Shown: piece after piece, positions 24,840 through 32,899 of the stretch
Layout of the letters: each line of letters starts with the position of its first letter
How positions within the stretch are numbered: position 1 is the first letter of the stretch
DNA from: Streptomyces sp. SA15
GTDB lineage: Bacteria; Actinomycetota; Actinomycetes; Streptomycetales; Streptomycetaceae
DNA: 64,000 nt
NCBI RefSeq assembly: GCF_002291145.1
Contig: NZ_NTGE01000035.1
Location: 31,746-95,745 of the forward strand
Direction of reading: 5' to 3'
Translations under genes and position numbers: made by a program
The notes under the pieces: model-generated
What the model was told of the DNA's origin: nothing
What the model saw: only the letters and a program-made list of their open reading frames with translations
Database searches by the model: none

Positions 24840-27291
24840 TCAGGGGACGGTTGAGCGCCCAGCGATACGACCGAAAGTGGGCAGGCCCAGGTGGATGACC
24901 GAGGATTTGACAGCGGCGTCCAGCTGATCCAGTTTGTCCTCGGCGCCGGCGAGACTGATCTCCAGGCCCTCGACCTCGCCGAGCCAGCCCTCGCGCTGAG
25001 CTTCGGCAATTCGATCGATCAGGTTGTCGCGAATCTCGACCAGCCGGTCTCGCTGGGACGGCTCGGGCCGGAGAAGCGAACATCGGACGCAAGCGTGCTC
25101 GTGGATGCACGAGGTTCCGAACGCCCTCGCGCAGGTCCCCAGAGAGAGCTTGCGCTTCTCGAAGTGGGCGAGGAAGGCGTCCCACTCCGCGTTCGTCGGG
25201 GTCCGGTATTCCTCGCTGGGCCGGAGCGACCGACGCCGGGCGATGAACGCGCGGTGAGCTTCGATGGCGTCCGCCGGGTAGATGGCGTTGTAGCCCATCG
25301 TGGTGTTGATGTCGGAATGACCTGCGAGGACCTGCGCGATGTGGGGCGGCAGGCCGCTGCGGATCGCGTCAGTGATGAAGATCCTTCGGAAGTCGTGCGG
25401 AGCAAAGTCGAGGGGCTGGCCTGCGGAGTCGGTGAGTCCGGTTCGTTCCAGGACCTCGTTGAGACCGTTGCGGATCAGTTGGCGGGACACCGGTGTGCGC
25501 TGGCCTCCGTATGTCCACTGGAACAGCAGCGGCATCGGCGGGTTCCAGATCTTCTCCGCGACGTCGTAGTTGGGCAGCATCGGGATCGCGCCTGTTCGAG
25601 GGTCACGGACCCGGGCAATGATCGTGCTGAGCACGTCGGCCAGTTCTGGGCTGACCAGGAGAAGCCGTTCCTCGTCGGTTTTCGAGGGAGCGACCTGCAG
25701 CAGAGGCACGACTTCACCACTGGTGGGCAGCTTGTACTGGATCAGGGCGTGATGGCTGGCCTCCAGCATCTCCTCGATCCGAACGCCGGTGTGCTGCAAG
25801 AACTCGATCGTGGCCCAGGCCCAAAACGCCCGTTCCTCGACCAGCCCCAGATGGACCCGTCGGCCGGACTCGTCGTAGGCCCGGAACGGAGTCGACGAGT
25901 CCTTCTTCTGGCGCGTGTATGTTCTGCCCCTGAACGTGAACTGACCGCCGAGCGAGGCGGCCTGCAGAGCCTCCATCCCCTCCCGGGCCTCCGTCCAGTT
26001 CGCCCTGGCGGCGCGGACAACAGTGGACAGCGCGGGCAGTCGTTCACGGGTGCGCTGGTCCATCTTCGCCTTGCGGCGCTTCTGGTGCTTGGAGGTACTG
26101 GCATCGGCGGCGCTGACCGGGCAGGGAGCAACCCACGGGCCCCAGCGTTCTGGTTCCTCGACAGCCCAGTGGGCCAGGTCAAGGTATAGAGCTCGAACTC
26201 CGATCATGAGGCTGCCGTAGTTGGCACGCTCCGTCACTGCCTCATGGACCGTGCCATCGGGCAGCCGGCGGCGCGTCACTTTCGTCCGGCTGACCTGCTT
26301 CCATGCACTCACGACTTCAGGCGGCAGCCGGAGTGTGTCGATGCCGGGCTGGATGCGCTCAATCTGCAACCAGAAGTTCCGCACGAGCGTCCGTGACGCG
26401 TCCTCCAAGGACGTGTAGTCCATGGTTGGCTGGCGTTCCTTAAGGTACTCCACCAGCAGGTCCCGGATCGGCTTGGACTGCGGCCGGTAGCGGTCGACGA
26501 GTTGCTCGACCGGCACCTGGCCGGACGTTCGGTGCAGGAGCCTCAGTGACACGGGCGCGTCGGGTGGCAGGTGCCCCAGGTCCTTCAGCCAGGAGTAGAA
26601 CAGGCTTTGACCGCCCGACGTGGCCCTCTGAGCTCGATGCGCCTCCATGTACTCAATGGCGTCTCCGACATTGATGTCGGCCAGACCCCCGCCCTTGGCG
26701 ATGACCAGCTTGACCAGCACGTTCTTGGCGAGAATGCCGAGGTGAGAGGACCACGCTTCTGGGCCCACCAACTCCTGAAGGCGGGCAAATCCCCCAGGGT
26801 CACGGTACTGGCAGATGATGGCACGCAGGTTGGTCGAGGTCCGGGTGAGCTGCCAGTGGAGCGACGGCCGGAGCACATCGGCGCAAGCCAGGGCGAACAG
26901 ACCCGTGTTCAGGATGCCGTTCGCATTCGCCGCGTCGTAGCCGACCCAGCTGGCGTTGAGCTTGTTCCACTGCGCCCCGGTCGAGCTTGCGGCCGGAGTC
27001 GCGTTCCACCGTTGTTGCCAGGTGGCACCCGCTGGTCCATGAGCCAGCGGAGAATGAGCGTTGCGTTGCGCCCCGGCGCCGGTAGAAGTGGGTGGACTCG
27101 CTCGCGGCCCGTAGCGGAGGCCGGTTCAGTCGAGCCACGACCTCCTCGCAGGACTGGCTGGTGGCAGGCCAGGCGTCCTCGTAGGGCCGCGGCGGGAAAC
27201 GCTTCTTGGCGGCTCGGAGAGCCTCGCCGGCGAGTGGCTGTGCATCTCGGATGGCGGCCGGAGCGCGCAAGGTCTCAGTGCTCGTCACCAT
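24840..27291 (-). pseudogene. Long tyrosine recombinase (Tn554 TnpB-like), frameshifted
   Basis: The C-terminal 678 codons (26876-24840) are open and keep the catalytic set: Arg in HTGVRIEEMLEA, HDFRRIF, GHSDINTTMGYNAIYP with the nucleophilic Tyr, then a Cys/His cluster CARAFGTSCIHEHACVRC and a coiled-coil tail. The true N-terminus starts at ATG 27291 (MVTSTETLRAPAA...) in another frame. A 5-bp duplication CGTTGCGTTG at 27059-27068 and a second shift near 27030 break the frame. The preceding recombinase fragment overlaps its start by 7 bp. Paired long recombinases recall Tn554-type transposition modules. Presumed inactive unless the shifts are sequencing errors. Confidence 0.75.
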
Positions 27292-27673
27292 GAGTTCCCG
27301 AAGAGAGTCTTCAGCGAGTCGGAGTTGTAGCCGGGGGCCGGTGGCGCGGGCGGCCGGTCACGCTGCTCTGCCCGGCGTGCATGATGAGCGCGGACGCGTT
27401 CGATCACTTCGTCCTGGCTGGCCGGAAGGTAGAGCTGTGTGGTCGTCAGATGTGCATGACCGAGGACCCCATTGGACGTCGGTCAGAGGCATGTTGGGGT
27501 CGCGGGCGAGCCGGTAGGACGCGGTGTGGCGTAGATCGTGGAGCGTCCAGTTTGCCCCGAGGAGATCGTTGGCCCGGTTGAACATCGCGCGCGCCGCGTC
27601 GTAGTTCAGCGGTCGCCAGGGCCGCCTCAGCGTCCACCACAACGGCAGGTTCTTGCCCCGCGGGATGCCGTAC
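27285..27673 (-). pseudogene. C-terminal fragment of a second tyrosine recombinase
   Basis: Frame read from 27673 down: NYDAARAMFNRANDLLGANWTLHDLRHTASYRLARDPNMPLTDVQ, then after one extra base in a G-run at 27467-27470 the family continues as VLGHAHLTTTQLYLPASQDEV with the catalytic Tyr. The 5' part is missing because a phosphotransferase fragment abuts it at about 27673. The TGA at 27285-27287 overlaps the start of the long recombinase. Confidence 0.75.
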
Positions 27674-27970
27674 ATCGATCTGGACGGGTTCGTCACGGGC
27701 CCCCGAGAGTGGGACCTCATGCAAACCGCCATGTACTACGACAGCTTCGGTTGGCACACAGAAGCCGAGTACGCCGATTTCGTCGCCGGGTACGGGTTCG
27801 ACGTGCGGACATGGTCCGGGTACACCGTTCTCCGGAGCATCCGCGAACTGCTGATGGTCACGTGGCTTTCGCAGAACGCTGGCACCAATCCACGCGCGGC
27901 CGAGGAAGTTGAGAAACGGGTGGAAAGCCTGCGCTCGGGTGGCTCTCGCCGAGACTGGGCTCCGTTCTAG
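27674..27970 (+). pseudogene. Truncated copy of the phosphotransferase gene
   Basis: 297 bp aligned without gaps to 32598-32894, the 3' third of the intact gene in element B, with only scattered differences (for example T/E, V/I and G/S changes) and the same RRDWAPF end. There is no 5' part and no start signal. Homology stops exactly at the TAG. Confidence 0.88.
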
Positions 27971-27980
27971 TTGTTGCGGG

Positions 27981-28946
27981 TCAGGACGTTGGTGACGGCG
28001 CATAGTGGTGGGCAAGATTGGTGGCGAGGTCGCGGAGGTGAGCCCTGGCTTCGGTGGGGCCGTGCACAGTGATGGCGCTCCCGAACGGTAGTAGTGCTCG
28101 CACGTCCTCTAGATGCAGGAAGCGGATTGTTACCTTGCGGCCGGTGGCGGATTCTTCATGGTCGTCCCGGACGAGTCGTAGGCCAAAGATCCGTTGCGCT
28201 CGCTCGATCTGGGTCTGGTCGATGGTGGCGCTGACCTCTATCGCGTGGTTGTGTTCCCACTGAGCAATGAGCGCTGCAGCGACGGTGGCCAGGGTCTGGC
28301 TCTCGCGGATCCGTCGTGGCTGGTCGACTTCTTTCCACGTCGTGATCCGTTCGAGTCGGTACATCCGTGGCACTCGGGCACAGTCGGCGACGAGGTACCA
28401 GATGCCAGCCTTGGCGAACAGCCCGTAGGGATCCACGACCAGGTCGCGTGGGCATGACTCGCGTGGGCTGTCGTACTCGATCCGTAGCCGGCGACCTCGC
28501 CGCACTGCGCCGATCAGCGAAGCCGGAGTCGTGCCGAAAGCTCGTGCCTGACGCCAGGGACGGCTGTCCACATGCACTACGTCGGTGAGCGGCAGGAGCT
28601 CATGAACTCGACGTGGCTGTGTAGCGGCGATCTTGGAGAGCGCGCGCTGGCTTTCGACCGATGCGTTGAGCTCCGCACGTTGCTTCTCATCCAGCCCAGT
28701 GAGCGACAGATGATCACGCTCGCCCGGTGTGAGTCGCGTGAGGTCGAGTCCGGATCCGGGCAGCATGGTCACGCCTCCGAGGCGGCCCCGGTGTGCGGTC
28801 ACCGGCAGACCGGCGTCGCGGAGCCAGTTCAGATCTCGGGTGATGGTTCGAAGGGACACCCCGAGCGCTGAGGCGAGTTCCTGTGTGGTCACGGCATCCC
28901 TCGATTTGAGGAGCAGCATCAGGGTGAAGAAGCGGTCTGGGGTCAC
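27981..28946 (-). CDS. WYL-domain transcriptional regulator (YafY-like)
   Basis: 321 residues: an N-terminal HTH_11-type winged helix (FFTLMLLLKSRDAVTTQELASALGVSLRTITRDLNWL) and a WYL ligand-binding region (YDSPRESCPRDLVVDPYGLFAKAGIWYLVADC). GTG 28946 is the best start. It is divergent from a VOC protein 92 bp away, a frequent arrangement in which the regulator controls the neighbour. Confidence 0.9.
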   Translation of the reverse strand: MTPDRFFTLMLLLKSRDAVTTQELASALGVSLRTITRDLNWLRDAGLPVTAHRGRLGGVTMLPGSGLDLTRLTPGERDHLSLTGLDEKQRAELNASVESQRALSKIAATQPRRVHELLPLTDVVHVDSRPWRQARAFGTTPASLIGAVRRGRRLRIEYDSPRESCPRDLVVDPYGLFAKAGIWYLVADCARVPRMYRLERITTWKEVDQPRRIRESQTLATVAAALIAQWEHNHAIEVSATIDQTQIERAQRIFGLRLVRDDHEESATGRKVTIRFLHLEDVRALLPFGSAITVHGPTEARAHLRDLATNLAHHYAPSPTS

Positions 28947-29038
28947 ACACCAATTTTTTCAGGAATTGCGACACGATGCGGCGCATATCCCGGTCAGGCT
29001 GGTGGATGCGTACCTACCACCTGTGAGAAGGAACAACC

Positions 29039-29404
29039 ATGACCACATCCGTCGTGTCCATCGTCTACGTGAACGACGCTCCCGCCGCAGCTCGTTTCTA
29101 CGGCGACCTCCTCGGCATGAGCCCCTCGTTCGAGACTCCGGGATACATCACCTTCGACCTCGGGCCAGGCGCTGACCTCGGTCTGTGGTCTGGCCAGTTC
29201 GAGCATCTGTCACCGGACGTCCCGCGCACCAGTGAGGTTTGCCTGGCCATCGACGGTGGACCCGACGAGCTCAACGCGACCTTTGAGCAGTGGAAGTCCA
29301 ACGGGGTCACGATCCTGCGCGAGCCTCATGATGCGGGGTTCGGGCTGACCTTCCTCGCAGCCGATCCTGACGGGAACCGTATCCGCGTCGCACCGCAGGA
29401 CTGA
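29039..29404 (+). CDS. VOC-family (glyoxalase/bleomycin-resistance-like) protein
   Basis: 121-residue protein of the vicinal-oxygen-chelate fold with two beta-alpha-beta-beta-beta units: VSIVYVNDAPAAARFYGDLLGM at the start and EPHDAGFGLTFLAADPDGNRIRV at the end. AAGGA precedes the ATG. It could bind a toxic compound or act as a metal-dependent enzyme; the sequence does not decide. It is followed by a perfect terminator. Confidence 0.85.
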   Translation: MTTSVVSIVYVNDAPAAARFYGDLLGMSPSFETPGYITFDLGPGADLGLWSGQFEHLSPDVPRTSEVCLAIDGGPDELNATFEQWKSNGVTILREPHDAGFGLTFLAADPDGNRIRVAPQD

Positions 29405-29416
29405 AAGGCCGCAATG

Positions 29417-29450
29417 CGGCAGGCGCGCACGATAGGTGTCGCGCCTGCCG
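29417..29450 (+). terminator. Terminator after the VOC gene
   Basis: CGGCAGGCGCG (29417-29427) pairs with CGCGCCTGCCG (29440-29450) across a 12-nt loop. Confidence 0.7.
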
Positions 29451-29475
29451 TCGTCTGACTTCGAGAGGACGACGA

Positions 29476-30119
29476 GTGCCCCACGCGATGCGCCCCTGAG
29501 CGTCGAGGGCCGTAGGCGGCTCGTGAAGCGGTGCCAGACACGTCCCATCGCCCACGTCGCCGCTGAGATGGGTATCTCTCGCTCCTGCGCCAGCAAGTGG
29601 GTAAATCGCTGGCGGCTACACGGTGATGCGGGATTGCAAGACCGGCCGTCGAGTCCGCACCGGAGTCCGAACGCGACTCCAGCATGGGTCATCGAGCAGA
29701 TCGAGTCCTGGCGCCGCGAGCACAAGTGGTCCGCGCAACGGATCACCGACGAACTTGTCAGTATCGGTTTTGTGATCGACCGGCGAACTGTCAGCCGACA
29801 CCTGACCCGGCTCGGCCTCGGCAAACGCCGCTTCATCGACCCAGGCGGTGAGAACAACCGGAAGCCGGGGAAGATCACTGCCCGCTGGCCCGGACACATG
29901 GTGCACCTGGATGTGAAGAAGGTCGGCCGGATCCCTGATGGCGGCGGGTGGCGGATCCATGGCCGGGACAGCGATCAGGCCAAGGTCGCTAGTCGGGCGA
30001 AGTCGGCCGGGGCGAAGCGTGGCTACGTCTACCTGCACTCCGTCGTCGATGGTTTCTCACGGCTCGCCTACACAGAACCGCTGGGTGATGAGAAGGGCGC
30101 GACGGCTGCTGCTTTCCTA
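29476..30119 (+). pseudogene. IS481-family transposase, truncated
   Basis: N-terminal two-thirds of an IS481-type DDE transposase: GRRRLVKRCQTRPIAHVAAEMGISRSCASKWVNRW (HTH), WSAQRITDELVSIGFVIDRRTVSRHL, and HMVHLDVKKVGRIPDGGGWR with the first catalytic Asp. The second catalytic region starts at YVYLHSVVDGFSRLAYTE, and the protein is then cut. The proper GTG 29476 (VPHA) is out of frame by one missing A at ~29488. At 30119 the sequence switches abruptly to the AICE right end, so the element deleted or was cut at this junction. Confidence 0.82.
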
Positions 30120-30194
30120 CTGAGACGGACGCCCGAAGGGGCGGCACCCTCGCGAGGGTGCCGCCCTTCGTTTTGCCTGGTCAAGGCACTTGAG
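30118..30194 (+). repeat. AICE right-end relic of element A
   Basis: Homologous to 45537-45612, the end of the intact integrase gene region: ACTGAGACGG, then a GGGCGGCACCCTC terminator, then TTCGTTTTGCCTGGTCA and the att core. Only the terminal 77 bp remain; the integrase gene is gone. Confidence 0.8.
30139..30166 (+). terminator. Integrase terminator relic
   Basis: A 28-bp perfect palindrome (14-bp arms starting GGGCGGCACCCTC) followed by TTCGTTTTG, matching the terminator after the intact integrase gene. Confidence 0.75.
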
Positions 30195-30234
30195 GCCGTG
30201 GCGGGAATCGAACCCGCGTAACTCGCTTTGCAGG
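30195..30234. repeat. Attachment-site core, copy 2 (junction of elements A and B)
   Basis: Same 40 bp as copies 1 and 3; identity with copy 3 extends 3 bp further left (43 bp, from 30192). It ends element A and begins element B. Confidence 0.87.
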
Positions 30235-30373
30235 TTTGTTCGGGCTCGTCGGAGCATGATCCGACAGCGTTCACCGGCGTTCATTCCCGTACGGACGCCG
30301 TGCCGGCGGAGTCGGGGTGAACGGCCCTGGACGGCCGTGTACGGGGATGAACGAGACGGAAACTGAGACGGAC
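30235..30373. repeat. AICE left-end sequence, element B
   Basis: Homologous to 23027-23165. It includes the candidate arm site AACTGAGACGG at 30361-30371, preceded by AACGAGACGG at 30350-30359. Confidence 0.75.
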
Positions 30374-30394
30374 CGACAGTCCCGAAGGGGCTGC

Positions 30395-30631
30395 TCAGAC
30401 GATATGTAGCCGTTCGGTTGTGCCGTCCGGCTGACGCAACAGTAGATCTGCCCCGCCCTGCTTCTGTGCGTCGAGGTAGGCATAGATCTGCACTGCTCGG
30501 TTGATGACATCGGCTTTCGAGAGCCCCGTGCTCTCGGTCAATTCGGCGATGGCTTCCACAGCGGGTGGCAGAAGCGTCACCGAGTAGCGCTCGTTCGCAA
30601 AACGTTGCGGCTTGCTCGCAGGCTCGGGCAT
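30395..30631 (-). CDS. Ribbon-helix-helix DNA-binding protein
   Basis: 78 residues with a short beta strand (RYSVTLLP) followed by two helices (VEAIAELTESTGLSKADVINRAVQIYAYLDAQ), the RHH fold of small repressors. The ATG at 30631 has AGGAGGAG 5 nt upstream, so the longer frame is not used. The upstream region carries overlapping palindromes that are its likely operator. It is the first gene of element B, read towards the left end. Confidence 0.8.
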   Translation of the reverse strand: MPEPASKPQRFANERYSVTLLPPAVEAIAELTESTGLSKADVINRAVQIYAYLDAQKQGGADLLLRQPDGTTERLHIV

Positions 30632-30668
30632 GCGCTCCTCCTGGTGTACTGGCGTGCGCATCGTATCT

Positions 30669-30694
30669 GCACCAGATTGGTGCGTCTATGCACC
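30669..30694. promoter_or_regulatory. Overlapping palindromes, probable RHH operator
   Basis: GCACCA-GAT-TGGTGC (30669-30683) overlaps GGTGC-GTCTAT-GCACC (30679-30694), giving three alternating half-sites just upstream of the RHH gene. Confidence 0.55.
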
Positions 30695-30937
30695 TCGCCT
30701 GCTAGAGTCGCCTGGTCGAGGAAGATGCGCTGTCAGACCTTGACTGCCGTAGTCGCATCACCTACGGCATGATCTACCTTCTGTCCAAGTACGGCTGTTC
30801 TTCCACCTGGGTCACAGGAACAGTCGGAGTTCTTAGTTCTCCGCCCCGAGACCCTCTGAGCTCTTCCGCTCAGCCGATCTCGGGATTCGAGTAGCAGCAC
30901 CAGCAGCCAGCAGCAAACCGGCTGAAAGCAGCTACGT

Positions 30938-31246
30938 ATGAGTAACCAAAGCAATCCGCGCGTCCCGAGTGACGACCAGCCGACTGCTGCGGCCCATGTC
31001 ACCTTCAGGACCACTCCGGAAGGCCCTTCGATTGCTGTGGGGGTGCCGGCGGAGGAGTCCGGCATGTTGGTGAGGGTTGTCGCAGTCGCCACTGGCGTCG
31101 CGGGGTCAGCTCTTGGGCCCTACCTCATGGCGCGTGCATTGCACCTGATGGAAGCGGGCATGCCATGGCAGTTCGAAGTTAGCCTGATCATCCTGGCTGC
31201 ACTGCTGCCACTGGCCTACTTCCTGCTCGGCCGTCGTTCCGGCTGA
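30938..31246 (+). CDS. Small membrane protein of unknown function
   Basis: 102 residues. A polar N-terminal half (SNQSNPRVPSDDQPTAAAHVTFRTTPEGPS) is followed by two hydrophobic segments, VRVVAVATGVAGSALGPYLMA and VSLIILAALLPLAYFLL. I recognise no family. A perfect terminator follows at 31257-31292. The interval 30695-30937 has no other gene. Confidence 0.6.
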   Translation: MSNQSNPRVPSDDQPTAAAHVTFRTTPEGPSIAVGVPAEESGMLVRVVAVATGVAGSALGPYLMARALHLMEAGMPWQFEVSLIILAALLPLAYFLLGRRSG

Positions 31247-31256
31247 GTCGCACAAC

Positions 31257-31292
31257 AGGCGCCCCCTCGACCTGGTGGTCGAGGGGGCGCCT
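31257..31292 (+). terminator. Terminator in element B
   Basis: 16-bp perfect stem (31257-31272 with 31277-31292) and a TGGT loop after the small membrane protein gene. 31293-31542 holds no convincing gene. Confidence 0.8.
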
Positions 31293-31542
31293 GCCTTCAC
31301 GCTTTCCAACTGTCCGCGCGGCCGTACGGGGGCGTCCGTGGGGGTTCGCGGGGCAGGTCAGACGGGGTGCGCGTACTGCGGTGAACGGTGGCGGCTGTCA
31401 GCGCACTGGACAAAGACCAGGACAACGAGCGGTGCCGAGCGGAACAGGGAGGCAAGACCATCGGCCGGTTCTGCGGGACGTGGAAGACTTGACACGTGAC
31501 GCGACACTGGGACGCCGTCGAGGTCAGAGCAGAGGAGGCCAC

Positions 31543-31995
31543 GTGCCGCAGGGCAGTCCGCGAGGTACGTACCTGGAGGTCTCGGAATCTCTCCGCGAGA
31601 AGATCAGGAAGGGAAAGATCACTGAGGCACTCCCGTCTCAGTCGGCACTCGTGAGCGAGTACACCGTGAGCCGCAGCACGATCGAGCGGGCGCTTGCTGC
31701 GCTCAAGGCTGAGGGCGTCATCGAGTCGGTACAGGGCGCTGGGTGGTTCGTGGCGGGGACCGGCGACCGCCGGCCGTTGGTCGAGAAGGTGACCGACCTG
31801 TTGCGGGCCGACGGGGTCAGGGTCGGCGACCGCTTCCCCACCGAGAAGGAGCTGTGCGAGCGGTTCGGAGCGTCCCGGACAGCCGTCCGTTCCGCCATCG
31901 CGCAGATGGAGGGGCAAGGACTCATCGGCAAGGGTGCCGCGCGAGGGCGGGAAGTCCGTGCGTTGCCCGTCGGACGGGGGACACAGACGGTATGA
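31543..31995 (+). CDS. Regulator with two GntR winged helices and no effector domain
   Basis: 150 residues made of two GntR-type winged helices. The first is YLEVSESLREKIRKGKITEALPSQSALVSEYTVSRSTIERALAALKAEG; the second, from about residue 78, is LVEKVTDLLRADGVRVGDRFPTEKELCERFGASRTAVRSAIAQMEGQG. No UTRA or FCD ligand domain follows. GTG 31543 has GAGGAGG upstream. The stop overlaps the phosphotransferase ATG (ATGA). In AICEs such as pSAM2 a GntR protein (KorSA) represses transfer and replication functions; a similar role is inferred here. Confidence 0.85.
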   Translation: MPQGSPRGTYLEVSESLREKIRKGKITEALPSQSALVSEYTVSRSTIERALAALKAEGVIESVQGAGWFVAGTGDRRPLVEKVTDLLRADGVRVGDRFPTEKELCERFGASRTAVRSAIAQMEGQGLIGKGAARGREVRALPVGRGTQTV

Positions 31996-32894
31996 CGACG
32001 ACCGAACGAACCGAATTCGACGCTGACGCGGCGGGCGCCATCCTGCGCAAGGCGTGCGAGGTCGCAGACCTGGACCCGGACGGAATCGAGATGCTGCGGT
32101 TCGGGGACCACGCGGTGTTCCGCGTGGATGGCGGCCGTATCGTCTCCCGGGTCGGCCGGAGTCCCGATCGGCTCACCGCCGTGCGGAGGGAAGTGGCCGT
32201 AGCGGAATGGCTCGCGGCCGAGGGATATCCGGCGGCACGACTCGTCACGACTGCCGAACAGCCGGTCGTTATTCAGGGCCACCCGGTGACTTTCTGGGAA
32301 GGTCTCGCCGACGGAGACACGTACGCGAGTACGGGAGAAATGGGCGTACTACTGCGGCGGCTTCACGATTTGAAGTCGCCGCCTTTCTCACTCCCGCCCC
32401 TTCAGCCTTTCGACAGGGTCGCGCAGCGTTTGAAGCGTGCCGCCATTCCGGACGCCACCCGCGCGTTTCTCCAGTCCATGGCCGAGGATTTGGCGGCCGA
32501 GTACGGCCGTCTCCGGTTCGCGCTTCCGGCGGGTCATCTGCACGGAGACTTCAACGTCGGCAACGTCCTACGTGACGCGGCCGGCCGTCCGAAGGTCATC
32601 GACCTGGACGGGTTCGTTACGGGCTCCCGAGAGTGGGACCTCATGCAGACCGCCATGTACTACGACAGCTTCGGTTGGCACACAGAAGCCGAGTACGCCG
32701 ATTTCGTCGCCGGGTACGGGTTCGACGTGCGGGAATGGTCCGGGTACACCATTCTTCGGAGCATCCGCGAACTGCTGATGGTTACGTGGCTCTCGCAGAA
32801 TGCCAGCACCAATCCGCGCGCGGCCGAGGAAGTTGAGAAGCGGGTCGAAAGCCTACGCTCGGGTGGCTCTCGCCGAGACTGGGCGCCGTTCTAG
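31992..32894 (+). CDS. APH-family phosphotransferase-like protein
   Basis: 300 residues with the aminoglycoside-phosphotransferase/choline-kinase fold: VFRVDGGRIVSRVGRSPDRLTAVRREVAVAEWL holds the nucleotide-binding strands, the catalytic loop is HLHGDFNVGNVL (HxDxxxxN), and the metal site is VIDLDGF. It is coupled to the double-GntR gene by an ATGA overlap. Its 3' third is duplicated at 27674-27970. It may phosphorylate a small molecule or antibiotic, or act in element physiology. Not assignable to a known resistance class by eye. Confidence 0.83.
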   Translation: MTTTERTEFDADAAGAILRKACEVADLDPDGIEMLRFGDHAVFRVDGGRIVSRVGRSPDRLTAVRREVAVAEWLAAEGYPAARLVTTAEQPVVIQGHPVTFWEGLADGDTYASTGEMGVLLRRLHDLKSPPFSLPPLQPFDRVAQRLKRAAIPDATRAFLQSMAEDLAAEYGRLRFALPAGHLHGDFNVGNVLRDAAGRPKVIDLDGFVTGSREWDLMQTAMYYDSFGWHTEAEYADFVAGYGFDVREWSGYTILRSIRELLMVTWLSQNASTNPRAAEEVEKRVESLRSGGSRRDWAPF

Positions 32895-32899
32895 AAACG

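Noticed and set aside
22987..30234. Possible additional tRNA-Cys genes at 22987 and 30195
   Set aside because: Both have only the 3' half (acceptor strand to anticodon loop). The 5' acceptor and D-arm are missing, so they are att remnants.
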